A stretch of 23,613 bases of DNA from contig JAAVTG010001042.1 of the NCBI GenBank assembly GCA_011947345.1, forward strand, positions 1 to 23,613, in the 5' to 3' direction. This document shows, in pieces, positions 1 through 10,312 of the stretch. The first letter of the stretch is position 1, and every line of letters begins with the position of its first letter. Made by a program: the position numbers and the translations under genes. The notes under the pieces are model-generated. The model saw only the letters and a list, made by a program, of their open reading frames with translations, was not told where the DNA came from and made no database searches. Source of the DNA: Phytophthora quininea. Taxonomy: Eukaryota; Oomycota; Peronosporomycetes; Peronosporales; Peronosporaceae.

Positions 1-44
1 GTTAATGTGAAGCGTTTCAAAATGTTTCTTAAACATTTTAAAAG

Positions 45-2282
45 TCTATCGCTTTACAAGATCTTCCAACTTCTTGGTATTTCCGAGCAAATGCTTGATG
101 TCCATAATGCTCATCGTCGAAGTCGTCGTCCACCGTATTCCGTCATTCCCGAAGCGTTCCTGCTAAACATGCACTTTTGCCTGTCTTCGTCGACCACGAT
201 CAACTTCCCGTACGTAGTCTCGGCGTAAATGCGTAGAGTTTTCTCAAACAAACTCTTGTGTTCAGCGATGGCGTCCTTTTCGTCGACTACAGCTTCCTTC
301 GTTCTCGATTTCGTGGTCGAAAGTCCATTGCTTCCGCTGCAACCACTTCGTGCGTCTCGAGCCAGACTTTTGCTTTTCTGCACAGTCGAGTCGTCGCTAC
401 GCTGTGTCAGGAGCTCCATCGATCGAGCTTTCTTGATCAAGTACCGAAGCTCAACGGGTCCCGACGCGAAGCCATTGCCATGGAAAATATGGTCGACTGC
501 CAGCGTCACCATTCCACTAGGCCCCGACTGATTCATTTGTTGGAGAACGCACCCAAGTGAGCAGTTCGCAGTAGCCACCTCGTCCTCAACGAGTTTCTTG
601 TCGAACGGGTTGATGCCGATTGATTCCATCACGGTCGCGGCATCCCATCCAACAAAGATATACCGCTTCTGGATCAACCGCAGCAAATTGTTGTTGGCCG
701 CGTATTTGTAGGGGGTTGCCAGCATCGCAGCGCCAAACAGACCACCGCCGACCGTCAACAAGCACATGATGACGGTGAAGTCGCACATGATCTCACTGTG
801 CCAGAAACTCGCTACTTCCGGATCACCGCCGAAAATCCCTCGACTAGCGTACGGCGGATTGACCATGAATGTTGTGCCGCCGTGAAGCTTCAGCAGCATG
901 TAAAGAAGAAAGCACAGCATCAAGCTGTATACCTTGTAGCTTACGAACAGCGCGCTCGAGTCGACATACCACTCCATTGTATCTCGAGTCTGCGGTCGGA
1001 TCATCTTCATCGCTTTCAACGACCGCACGGCCATTTTCAAGACCAGTCGCACTAGTGTGTGGACAAAGCACATGAGCCAAGTCAATCGCGTGAGTGCCGA
1101 GGCCAAGAAGACGAAGTTCTCAAAATTGACGTGCAAGCTCAGCATCCACGTGCCCATTTCGTACACGCTGTACGTCATGCGGATACTCACGAGGGCGTCG
1201 AGCATACTGAGGACGATGTAGAGCCAGTGGTTGATCCACATATCGGACGCCATGATGACTTTGCCTTTCATCCTGATGATCATGGCGTCGTCGTCCGCTG
1301 CCCACGTCGAAAGCCACGAGAAAGGAATGACGTAGCGGAAGTACCGGCGAGCGCCTTCAAAGCGCAATTTCGACGGCACGTACTCGACCACCCGCGTTTG
1401 TAAGATAGCGTTGACTATTCCCGAATGACTAACACCAGCGTCACGATACCGTACGAGTACGTCACAAATGCAGCGAACCATCCCGTCTGGTCAATCGCCA
1501 CCTTCACTTGACCGAGTTGATCGACCGGTGCGGTCTGAAAGAGACCGTAATACTTGTCGCTATTGATGAGTCTTGGCACGGCCCAACATTTGCTGCTCTG
1601 GATCTCGATGTGGTAGCTTCCTCCCGCCCAAAAGGATTGGTGCACCAGCAGATCCGTCACGTACGTGAACGAGCTAAACGGTCGACCGATACAGCGCATA
1701 AATGGCGTACCGACCATGCCAAAATCTCCAGGAACGCCACTTTGAATCGATCGGTTTTCTTTGAGGTTTTCAAACTCGTCCAGGATGAAGCGGTAGCAAT
1801 CCTCTGTCACGTTATTTCTCGTCTGGACGCACTCGTCGTACCAGTCCGGTAAGAAGTTGATGACGTCGCACTTTGGGGCGGAAATGCTGTGGAAATAGTA
1901 CTGCGATCGACGGGCTCCGTACCCAGAAATCGTCAAAGTAAACGGCCGTGTGGGTAATGTTGATGGAGTTGACGCGCATACAAGTGCTGCGATCTTCGCC
2001 CAAATTGTCCGGCCCACGAGTTGGAGCCGTGAAAAACCGGTAGCTCTCCCCGACGCTTGTCAAGTTGGTGAGCGTGTCGAGATCGAGCAGGTCGTCTCGA
2101 ACGAGGCCGTAGTTGATGCGCTTCTCCTGCAGTCGAGCTCGAATTTCATCGTATCGACCGGTCACGAACACGACGATGGGGTTCTCGCGAAGACCTGTGA
2201 CCAGAGTGAGGATGGCTGAGGCGACGTTGACAAGTAGAACGATGAGCTTCCGCAACGAGAACTGGCGAAGGTCTGTCTTCAT
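45..2282 (-). pseudogene. Six-segment membrane protein, copy 1, broken by frameshifts
   Basis: This is the partner of the gene at 10614-12855 and reads from an ATG at 2282 to a stop homologous to that of copy 2 at 45-47. The frame is broken compared with copy 2. Two C residues are missing around 1917-1930 and one C near 1421 (CCC against CCCC), and there are small changes near 316-340 and in the last 150 bp that replace the C-terminus. At 709-714, however, this copy has five G where copy 2 has four, and here copy 1 is the one that stays open. The encoded protein is described under copy 2. I call it a pseudogene as sequenced, but the one-base homopolymer losses could be sequencing errors. Confidence 0.7.
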
Positions 2283-3004
2283 TGGCCGGCACGTGTGTAG
2301 TCGTCAAGTTACGAAGTGAGGAGGTGCTGTCTGGTCGGTCCCGAAAAATCGCAGGAAACGGATTTGAGTCAACACTGCCCATAAATACTCGTTCTGGCCA
2401 CAATGGCCTTGTTAACTAGCAGCCGTTGTTAACTGCTTCGGCGTCCGACTCAGCAAATGTGCGATGTTGACCATGTTAACAAGTGAAAAATGTTTTCATT
2501 CGAGGACTTGCATGAAAAATCTGCAAGTGCGATGCAGATAGATTGGCGGCGGCGGAAATCATGTCAATGCTTGGGGATTCACGGCCGTAGTGTTGAAAAA
2601 ATCTCAATCAAAAACGTGTAGAGAAACATATCGGTCGCGGGCGAGTGTTCGAACAGCGAATCGGGGAGAATTTAACCACAGTATCGTTGTCGATATCTTG
2701 GGTCTTGGTGTGCGCTCTGCTTCACCAGCCGGACACCGTCGTGGACTGTGTCATAGTTCCCAACGACACAGCTATGGACTCGATCGAATTAGAGTATTGA
2801 CGGGTTGCAGTCCACCACGCCTCACAGTCCAACCAACGTTGTCGAGAAACAAATTGTTCGGTTCGTTCAAGTTCATTATTGTATAGCGGTCTAGTCTGCA
2901 GCTTGAGAGGAGGCACTCAATCGACGCAGTTACGTATAAGCTGGTAGCTCTATGGTGGGGACCCCGCAATCGACACGGGGTGGCGATAGATAGTGAGCGC
3001 GCGC
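2283..3004. other. Spacer between membrane gene and CAP gene, copy 1
   Basis: A 722-bp spacer upstream of the membrane gene and downstream of the CAP gene. I see no convincing coding sequence: the short frames here are not supported by any motif and change between the two copies. The part next to the membrane gene holds the GTTAAC cluster described separately. Confidence 0.6.
2408..2483. promoter_or_regulatory. GTTAAC cluster with a 9-bp inverted repeat upstream of the membrane gene
   Basis: CTTGTTAAC at 2408-2416 is the exact reverse complement of GTTAACAAG at 2475-2483, and a third site, TTGTTAAC, lies at 2426-2433. They are 126-200 bp upstream of the membrane-protein ATG. The same arrangement is kept in copy 2 (12981-13056). 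Clustered palindromic hexamers in a 5' region suggest protein binding, but no factor can be named and chance is not excluded. Confidence 0.3.
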
Positions 3005-3137
3005 TTAGAAGTTGGACTCGCAGTCCTTGCCCTTGGGACTGTCGGTCGACGGCGCGGCAGTGGTGGCGGCAGGCGTCGCGGCCGGGGTCGGCGGGTCCGT
3101 AGCAGGGGCCTCGGTGACCGGGGCGACCGTCGCAGGC

Positions 3138-3174
<37 letters not shown>

Positions 3175-3442
3175 GTGTCGCGGTGGTCGGAGCGGGCGTC
3201 GCCGCGGGGGCCTCGGTCTCCGCCTCGCCCTGCACCTGGTCCTCGTTCTGAGCCGCACCCTGCTGCGTCGTCGAGCCGCTCGAGGCAGCGCCGTCGCACT
3301 GCTCGGCGTCGCCCGACCCGAAGTCCTGCGTCCAGTAGTGCTTGTACGTGCTGTCGGCGTTGAAGGCGTACGCCGTGCCGAACATGGTGTAGTCGCCCAG
3401 GATGTTCTCGTAGTGTTCGGGCGAGTTGATCCACGCCACCAT
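3005..3442 (-). pseudogene. CAP/PR-1 secreted protein, copy 1, 3' part only
   Basis: This encodes the C-terminal part of the protein described at 13579-14409, from the WINSPEH region of the CAP domain through the acidic/Thr tail to the final Lys-Asp-Cys motif and TAA stop. It is cut at 3442 by the LTR insertion. The next ~35 bp of the gene are found on the far side at 10313-10347. The signal peptide and the first half of the CAP domain, including the first His and the Glu of the cavity, are missing. It cannot make a secreted CAP protein. Its Glu-Thr repeat has six units against seven in copy 2. Confidence 0.92.
3139..3174 (-). repeat. Hexanucleotide repeat (TCTCGG)6 coding for Glu-Thr units
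   Basis: Six perfect head-to-tail copies of TCTCGG on the plus strand, read on the minus strand as Glu-Thr dipeptides in the CAP tail. The paralogous copy at 13713-13754 has seven. The unit is a multiple of three, so gain or loss keeps the frame. Confidence 0.95.
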
Positions 3443-3616
3443 TGTTGGAAATTGGATGCTTGGTGAATGACCTCGGATTGAACGCGTGCCAGACGCGTTT
3501 CGGCCCCCGCCGGGGCTCGTCAGTGGCTTTACCAATCTAGAAGTGAGCGCTAACCTGCCTGGGCGATCTACCCAGCCAAACACGAGCACAAAAAGGCGGT
3601 GCTTGCGCTCGCGCAT
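3443..3616. mobile_element. LTR remnant, left part
   Basis: The stretch between the LTR terminus and the left terminal inverted repeat of the nested hAT-like element. It is non-coding. It contains one extra CACGAGCAC motif at about 3580, resembling the hAT terminal motif, so the exact hAT boundary could lie slightly further left than 3617. Confidence 0.5.
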
Positions 3617-3651
3617 AACCTCACGAGCACGAGTTTCGAGGTTTTTGTTTC
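3617..3651 (+). repeat. Left terminal inverted repeat of the hAT-like element
   Basis: 35 bp starting AACCTCACGAGCAC. It pairs with 9855-9889 on the opposite strand, 30/35 identical. Confidence 0.7.
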
Positions 3652-3922
3652 CTCCCGTTCAAGTACGAGACACACGAGCGGTTTCCCATGAGCAGTTGCT
3701 CGTGTTTCAAGCAGGCGGAAATACGCGAGTAGATTTTGCTCGTGTCTTCGATGCTCGATTGGTTAATAATATGATAGACAGTGCAAAGTATCGGAGAAAA
3801 TTACGTCAAAAATGGTTTAAACTACGTCACGATCTTGGGGGCGAGAAGCTCGCAACTCGCCACTCAAGAAAACTCCAAGTCGAGAAGATCTCAAGTTGTT
3901 TTACGTTGTCCTGTCCGTCGGG

Positions 3923-6245
3923 ATGAATGCATCAGACCCTCCGGTGGAGGTGAGAGATGCCGTGAAGAACTGGGAACCTATTGGCGGCTACACACGAATA
4001 TCGCCCGGTGGGGAATACTCGTTCATCGATGACTGGGGTGTTCGCGTTGTCTTCACTGACGACAATCAAGAGAAGAAGGCTTTCGTTTGTCTAGCGGACT
4101 CGAACTGTCGGATGGGGGAAGAGGGGAGAAATCTCGTGCTTTTGTCCGGTGGAAAAACATCATCTGCTGTGCGGCACCTCAAACGATGGCACCACCTCGA
4201 GTCACCGAAGACTGCGAAAGAGGTGCAGACAAAGCGCAAGCGCAATGCAGATATTGATCACTTGCGCGAATCAACTTTATACGCACGAAACCCGGCCCGC
4301 CTCAACCTTCTACTTGAAACACTTCGCATTATCAACAACAATTTGCCGCTTAGGCTGGTGGAGTACGAAGAATCAAGACTAAAAGAGTCCCTCGTGGCGA
4401 AGCAGGAGATGCAGTGTATCCTCACTGCGGAACGAGTCGGCGAGGCCATAATTGAGATCTACGCTTCTACAAGAAAGGAGGTTGCTGCATTTTTGGCGTC
4501 TAATCTGCAGCCGTATCCCAACTTTACTATGGTTGCTGACATGTGGACGTGCAAGACCACAGGGCAAAGATTTCTTGGTCTGCGCGTCTACTTAGTTGAT
4601 CTCGACTGGAAATTCAGATCCGTTCTTCTTGGAACGCGAAAATTCGCGCCTGCTTATGGAGATCGAGATGGTGGAATCCAAGCTCCATTTTTATGCTGGA
4701 TAAAACGCACGTTGGAGGACTTTGAATTGACAGTGGACAACTTTTACGGTGCTACAAGTGACAAAGGCCCCGACGTCCACAATTTAATGACGAACCGATT
4801 GCAGTATCAGTGGGAATGGTGTATGGATCATATGTCACATGCAGCTACATGCTCTTCGTGTGGTATGAAACGTGGCAACCCCAGCAAAAACCCCGGTATG
4901 AGCTCCTTAATCTCGAAAATGAGCAAGACTATCTTTGAAGTGAAGCATGTTGAGGTTACTGGTGATTTGTTTAAAGAGCTTTGCAAAAGCATGACGGATG
5001 GAAATGCAACTACTCTTCTCAGCTATTCCGATGCGCGTTTCCTCAGTGTCACGAAAGCGATGCGACGAGTGTTAGACAAGTGGGAAGCCATCAAAGTTTG
5101 GTACAATGAGAGGGCCGTGAAAGCAGCTCGAGAGCGTAAAGCACCCCCAGCCTTTCCACTTGCTGGTGAACATACGACTTTAGTCCAAGTGATGTCCATA
5201 TTACAGCCGCTAGCAGATCTCAAGCGTTCATGTCAAGCCGAAGGGCCAACCCAGGTCGACAACTTGATGAAGTTATACAGCATTCGCCTAGCTGATCTTG
5301 ATCTCGAAAAGGCCGTTCGCCATTATCTTTCAACACCGAAGAAGCCTGTCTGGATTCAGCCAAACGAGTTAACACCATTAGTAGCAACAACACGTCGGCT
5401 ATTGCAAGAAGCACTGGACAAGCGCTTTTTATTCGGTACTATGATGAAGCGAAGATGGCCGACACCTCTTATGTGTTTAAAATGCAGCAAAAATTGCACC
5501 CTGTGTTCAAGAGTCCAAGACATAATCTTAATGCTGTCATACTAAAAGTTTGTCAGCAGCGTGGATACAATGGACTCACAGCTTGCGCTAAAAGAGAGAA
5601 GGTTCATCAGCGCATTCTTGACCAGCTTCGGAATTTGCTTGAGCGAGTAGCCGACCCGCATGACATGTCCAATCCGACGCCAAATTCTGTACCGGTTTAT
5701 TACGACGAGTTGGAGGAGATGTTCGCGCCAAGAAGCACTAGGCCGCAAACGCAGCCAACTAATCACTTTCAGAGACGTCTCGACGAAGAAATGGACAGGT
5801 GGATGAACGATCCCATTGAGCCTGTCCGTTTTTCAAACAACAAACCGGAATCTGTGCTTTCGTTTTGGGAGAGAATTGAGCCTCAAGGGGACTACCACCT
5901 CCTGCCAAAAGCGGTAAAAGTGCTTTTGCCATTCCAATGTCATCTTGTCAGATCGAGAGAGATTTTAGTGTCAGCGGAAACATGGTAACTGCTCAACGCA
6001 CCAGTCTCTCTCAGCACAATATTGACATGTGCTCCTTCTTGAATAGGAACCGGGAATTTATTGATCTGCTGCAGTGTGAGCAAATTCCTCGTGGACAACA
6101 CAGTCAGCACACCCCATCATGTTTTTCATTTCCGCTCGATGCTGACCCCGACATTTACGTGGATATGGATGGCATAATGGACGACATGATGGCTAACTTT
6201 GTTTCGAGTGCCTCACTATATGAAGAGCAAAAGGAAGAGATCTAA
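3923..6245 (+). pseudogene. hAT-family transposase with two one-base frameshifts
   Basis: About 774 residues if read across two breaks. A BED-type zinc finger is suggested by C56, C62, H85 and H90. The RNase H-like core shows VADMW (D206), TSDKGPD (D280) and a C..H pair (C300, H303). The C-terminal hAT dimerisation block has the FWER motif and then SSCQIERDFS, in which the Glu would be the third catalytic acid, followed by the TSLSQHNIDM stretch. The first ATG in frame is at 3923. Frame is lost near 5434 (missing base before the YYDEAK stretch) and again near 5933, where a CC run appears to have lost one C just before the conserved SSCQIERD motif. With the catalytic residues kept, this is either a recently dead copy or an intact gene with sequencing errors. 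Confidence 0.85.
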
Positions 6246-6589
6246 GCTATACTAGCTTCAGCTGTCAATTGCGTCGGAGCAGTATCCGCGATACTTCACT
6301 TGTTGTAGCGTACTGCGATTCTAGACGAGCCGCAACTGGTCTGTGCAGACGCAGTCGCTTGATATGACGATGAACTGTGCCGGCATTACGGGCCACTCCA
6401 AGACGGAATCCGGCAAGTTGCTCGCCTTCGCACTGCCAACGATCGAAACGAGTTTTGCCAAGCTCAACAAATCTTTAACCTGCTTGTGCGCGTGAGCAGG
6501 TGCAGCAAATTCATGACGAGATGCATCGCGTGGCTGCGCATCTTCGTACCGTCGCCGTCGTGGAAGGTGTATCGTACAGCACTCGGCCA
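6246..6589. other. Non-coding gap between transposase and kinase pseudogene
   Basis: Contains the transposase 3' flank and the unrecognisable end of the minus-strand pseudogene. A minus-strand frame stays open to 6321, but its last part shows no family feature. Confidence 0.4.
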
Positions 6590-7420
6590 TCGTGTCGCGC
6601 TCTGAGAAGTCCCAAGTCTTCTCCATGAACTCGTAAACGCCCTGTGGCATCCGATAGTTCGCTCTTCCGAGCGAGCATTCGTCCTTTGATGATTCGCGAT
6701 GGCAGTCACATGATAATGGCAAACAATACGACTTCGACTTGAGCTGCGGCAATGAGTTTTTGCCGTTGAGCAGCATCACAGAATGTGGCATCCACCACCA
6801 CGCGATCGCCTTGATGCAAGTCCTTCACACTCTAGGTCAAAATCACTTCGTACGTGCGCTGCGTCATTTCCGGGGAATACGGTCCTTCTTCATAGCTACC
6901 GGCGCCCTTGGGTTTGGAGTCGCCTTCATCTGCTACAGCAGCTTGGATATCTGCGATTTCCTTGAGGATCACACCTGATCGCAGCCACACCAACGAATTG
7001 TCCGAGTCTGCTAGCATTTTAGCCAAATTGGACTTGCCACTGACCGGCAGACCGCCCACGAGAATCATACATGGACGTTGAGCAGGCGGACGTGACAGTT
7101 CCAGAGCAACCAACCAGCAGGAATGCGCTCGCTGGTTCTCCATCGCTCAGGTTGCAGCAGATAACGTTGAGTCCATGACACGGAAGCCACTGGCCTTGGC
7201 ACGCACGACCGGTACGCCGCGTAAAACTCACACAACTCGGCGTTTTCCAGCGCGTTTTGCAGTGCTTTCAAACGGTACTTGTGCTGCAAAAACCTAGCAA
7301 GGTCGAGGCGCCCTTTGCGCCAAACATCCATGACCAGGAACGCGAAGTGGATCAAGAAGTCCAGGGCGTGATAATGCTAGCTACCAGCCAGTTTTCCCGC
7401 GGTTCTTAAATCCGAAGTCA
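6590..7420 (-). pseudogene. Degenerate phosphotransferase/AAA kinase-like gene fragment
   Basis: Read on the minus strand, pieces in successive frames follow the order of two-domain proteins with an aminoglycoside-phosphotransferase-like half and a P-loop kinase half. From about 7360 comes FAFLVMDVWRKGRLDLARF, then an FYAAYR block. Near 7080-7010 comes a Walker A motif, ILVGGLPVSGKSNLAK, then GPYSPEMTQRTYEVIL, then VVVDATFCDAAQRQKL (about 6800-6760), then GVYEFMEKTWDF near 6610-6640. At least two frameshifts (near 7140 and 6725) and an in-frame TAG near 6834 separate them. The N-terminal half upstream of 7420 is not recognisable. It lies antisense to the transposase inside the same inverted repeats, so it was probably captured from a host gene. 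Confidence 0.6.
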
Positions 7421-7825
7421 TCGATGCAGTGTCGTCGCCTGCATCCATCGATTCATCCAGGTGATACTTGTTGTCATTAATGCTTCCAACATATCTTCTT
7501 CATCGAAAACGCCTGGATTCACACGGTGCATGCATTGCTGACAGCACCGATTGCGACTAAGCTCTTCAACAACAAGCCTTCGCTTCATCCAACTGCAAGC
7601 AATTACGGCAGACCACGCGGACACATAAGTGGGAGAAGAAGTCGCGGCGGAAGAAGTAAAAGCGCATTGAGCAAAGGAAGCTCAGTCTTACATTTATGTC
7701 AGCATGCACACTACAAGAAAACGTGGAGCCCTGGATTTTCAGCGTCTTTGCTTCAGCATTTTTGTCTACCACAGTGGGGCAGCAGCAAGTTTTTTTTTCC
7801 CATGCCCAGCCCAGCAGATAGTGGA
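7421..7825. other. No recognisable gene
   Basis: 405 bp between the two minus-strand pseudogenes. It includes a nine-T run at about 7791-7799. A short minus-strand frame with a CRNC group near 7590 has no other support. Nothing can be named here. Confidence 0.5.
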
Positions 7826-9732
7826 TTAGGAGCGAACATCGTATCGCTGTGCTGAGGCTTCCGCCCGCTCTGCAACCTGCTGTTGAATCTGAACTGAAAG
7901 ACCACGTAGACCCATTCTCCGGCCGCGATAATTGCCACTCCGCCCCACTGACCCACGGATAGGTCTATGTCGAGCACTCGCCCGGTTCTCTCTTGACGTA
8001 TTGCTAATACTCGATATGTCTTCCATCGTAGCACTGGTAGGACATCCATCTTGCTCTTCTTTAATGTGTGCCTTGCACTCGCTTTGAGCGTGAGCCAATG
8101 CCTCCCTCATTCTACGCTGAGCCCTGCGGTCTTCTTCAGACAGATCGTCATCCTCCTCCTCATCTGTATCTGCTTGTTGGCTGGATCTAGCTCTGTTTTC
8201 GTGGACAATGAGTGGCTCCTGCGGCAATGCATGATTAACAGCGTCGCGAACTGTAGCAATAATCGACTGAATACTGCTTTCGACGGACTGCTTGACTTCA
8301 GTTGCCGCTGATGCATTAACAGCGGATGGTCTTCTTTGGCGCTCGTCAAGAACTCTTCCCAATTCAATCCCCACTAAATCAGCAAACTGTTGACACCCAA
8401 ACTCCCCGTGAAAGGTAGCCGCACGACTTTGAGATCCACCTGCCTGGCTACTACATCTTTAACAAATGCCGTCAGCTTATTTTCAATTGCATCTGTATTC
8501 GAGGGTTCCTCTTGTGAGCGGAGCCGGCGTAGCTGAGGTTGCTCTCGTAGGATAGACAAAGCATCTGCTTGGCGTTGAACTTGAAGGTTCACATCTGCAC
8601 GAGCGGCATTGACAACTTCCTGCATCCGCGATTCAGCTTGACGAACGAGCCAGGTTGTCTCTTGCGTAACAAGTTGCTGAATATCTTCGGTGAATGTTTC
8701 GTGTAACGGGAGATTGGAATCAAGCTGGAGCTGCATTTCCTGTTGAGTCTGCTTGAACCGAAGGTCAAACGACTGCTCCACCCGATGCTCCAAATTCGAT
8801 ACAGACGTGTCAACAAGTTTGTGCACAAGTTCATCAACGTTCTTGTCAATGAGCCTTTCGTTGTCGTTGCGTGAATCCAGCTTGCTAGCAAGCAGCTCGT
8901 CAAGACGGTGTTCCAACTCGGTTCCAATCCGAGTCTCCATAGCTCTGGCAGATTTATTCACGAGCTGTTCCACATCTTTGGAAGGGTTGGGACCTAGGCG
9001 AGACGTAAGCTGCTCTTCAATTTGCTGCTGCACATGAGCGGTCACCTCCTTAAAACCAGCGTCGAACTTGGTGTGTACACTCTGCTCAAGTTCTTTGGCT
9101 CCTTCGGTATGAGCTTGAAGAGCGGACCGCGGTTCTCGCTGAACTCCCTGAATTGTCTGATCAAGCTTTTCGTTAAATTCTCGCTCAGATTGCGCCCACA
9201 AATCTGCTTGTAGTTCTTGTAGGAGAGTAGTCTGCTGTTGAAGTGTGGATCGAATGGGTGCCAACTCTCCTTGAAACTCTTGGACCATGACCAGCTGCCT
9301 GTTGGCCAGCTCTTTCAACCCGGACTATGCATAGCCCTGGACCGCCACTAGTGCTGCCTGTTGTGCTTGATTGAGTCCCTCCTGTTGGTACTTCAGTATC
9401 ACATGTTCACCAGCGAGGGCTTGCGCTTGAGCCAAAAAGCGCTCGGCAAGATTTGCTAAGCGGTCTTCTGCTTCTGGAACAAGCTGGATCGTAGTTGAAG
9501 CAGTGGTCGCCAGGATATTCTCGTCAGGTATCTCAACGATTGCAGTCACGATGTCAGCTGCTTGGCGATCCTGCAGTATAGCTCGCGCAGCGTCTTGTGA
9601 AGCAGCTCGTGCAGCAGCTGCCTGCGATCGGGTCACCACCATGTTGGTCTTGCTGGACGGCGGATTTGGTCTTTTGGTCGTGCTGGACGGTGGATTTGGT
9701 CTCTGGTTTCTCAGGATCGTGAAATATTTCAT
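7826..9732 (-). pseudogene. Coiled-coil protein with RG-rich C-terminus, unknown function, broken
   Basis: A frame of about 635 codons from ATG 9732 (or ATG 9642, which starts MVVTRSQAAAARAASQ). It has one in-frame TAG at 9325-9327 and a frame change near 8410, where a CCCC run seems one base short. The first ~130 residues are Ala/Gln rich. The middle (about 9300-8450) is a long heptad-like Glu/Gln/Leu/Arg region typical of coiled coils. An acidic run (DTDEEEDDDLSEED) sits near 8160, and the last ~60 residues have RGSVGRSGNYRGRR. A two-fold ~25-bp repeat at 9651-9702 encodes NPPSS repeats. I recognise no family. The basic tail and the MVVTRSQ start recall retroelement Gag proteins, but there is no zinc knuckle. 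It is probably a second transposon-borne gene or a captured host gene. Confidence 0.55.
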
Positions 9733-9854
9733 GCGAATAACAGCCAATCCTAAAACGTGTTGTTTTAACCAGTGATCTGGCCCAAATACGAGCACTTTTA
9801 GTGAAGTGGCAAAAGTGTGGCCGGTTTCCCCCTCTCAAAGCGATCAGTGAGGTT

Positions 9855-9889
9855 GAAACAAAAACCTCGAGAAACATGCTCGTGGGGTT
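9855..9889 (-). repeat. Right terminal inverted repeat of the hAT-like element
   Basis: The reverse complement starts AACCCCACGAGCATG and pairs with 3617-3651. The next bases outward (TTTAAGTCTC) do not match the left flank. Confidence 0.7.
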
Positions 9890-10312
9890 TTAAGTCTCCC
9901 GAGGTTTTGAAGGAAACTGTTTCATCACCGCTTCGTGGCAGGCTTGGATCTACTCAACGTTTCCTACTTCAACCTTCCACAAAGGTCCCTTCGCAGCCTC
10001 GACTAGCAGCTTTGCGCTGCGAGAGAGTGGCAAACAGGAAAGTAGAAGACTTGCGCAGTTGGAGGTAAAACTCAAAGTAAGATTCCCACGGCTTAACCGC
10101 GCCTTACTACATGTACACGTGCCGAGCACGAGGAGGAAGCTCTCAGCCTAAACCCCTTTGACCACACAAGCCATCCATCCATCTTGTGAGCCTATTCCCA
10201 GCTATACTAGGACACGACCATGGCATGAGTGACCACCGAGAGAGGTAGAGCGACATCTCCAGTCGGCAACTCTCATATCGACTCTGTCGTCGACTTGATC
10301 CATATTCTAACA
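9890..10312. mobile_element. LTR remnant, right part
   Basis: 423 bp with no supported reading frame, ending in the CATATTCTAACA terminus of the LTR. Its last 12 bases mirror the LTR start. It may contain a little extra sequence from the hAT flank, because the hAT target duplication was not found. Confidence 0.5.

Larger units (their letters stand above)
1..3442. repeat. Segmental duplication, copy 1 (membrane gene + 3' part of CAP gene)
   Basis: This segment aligns almost base for base with 10567-14022. The alignment offset drifts only from 10566 to 10580, and nearly all differences are small insertions or deletions, with very few substitutions, for example a G/A difference at the bases matching 828 and 11398. 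It begins at the window edge, so its true left limit is unknown. Its right limit is the insertion point at 3442. It contains the membrane-protein gene, the 722-bp spacer and the last third of a CAP/PR-1 gene. The near identity implies a very recent duplication, or two alleles placed in tandem by assembly. Confidence 0.95.
3617..9889. mobile_element. hAT-like DNA transposon with cargo genes, nested in the LTR
   Basis: The left end 3617-3651 and the reverse complement of 9855-9889 match at 30 of 35 positions, including a shared CGAGGTTTTTGTTTC block and CACGAGCA. Further in, both ends share TGCTCGT, then 15 bases, then a TGGTTAA block (about 3740-3770 on the left, reverse complement of about 9760-9795 on the right), so the inverted ends extend some 130-150 bp in diverged form. 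CACGAGCA/TGCTCGTG-type motifs recur below the termini, as in hAT subterminal repeats. The element holds a hAT transposase and two minus-strand pseudogenes. I could not find a matching 8-bp target duplication, so the exact ends are uncertain. Confidence 0.65.
3443..10312. mobile_element. LTR (Copia-like, probably solo) interrupting the CAP gene, itself carrying a nested element
   Basis: The insertion begins TGTTGGAA at 3443 and ends TTCTAACA at 10312. These are imperfect inverted ends with the TG...CA termini of LTRs. It is flanked by ACCAT at 3438-3442 and ACCAT at 10313-10317, a 5-bp target duplication created within the CAP coding sequence; the intact paralogue has a single ACCAT at 14018-14022. 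No gag, pol or integrase reading frame belonging to the LTR is visible. Removing the nested hAT-like element leaves about 597 bp (3443-3616 plus 9890-10312), a plausible single LTR. TGTTGGAA starts are common among Copia elements, so the superfamily is an inference. Confidence 0.75.

Noticed and set aside
3005..3616. 203-codon frame as an independent gene
   Set aside because: It joins the CAP tail to LTR sequence across the insertion point at 3443.
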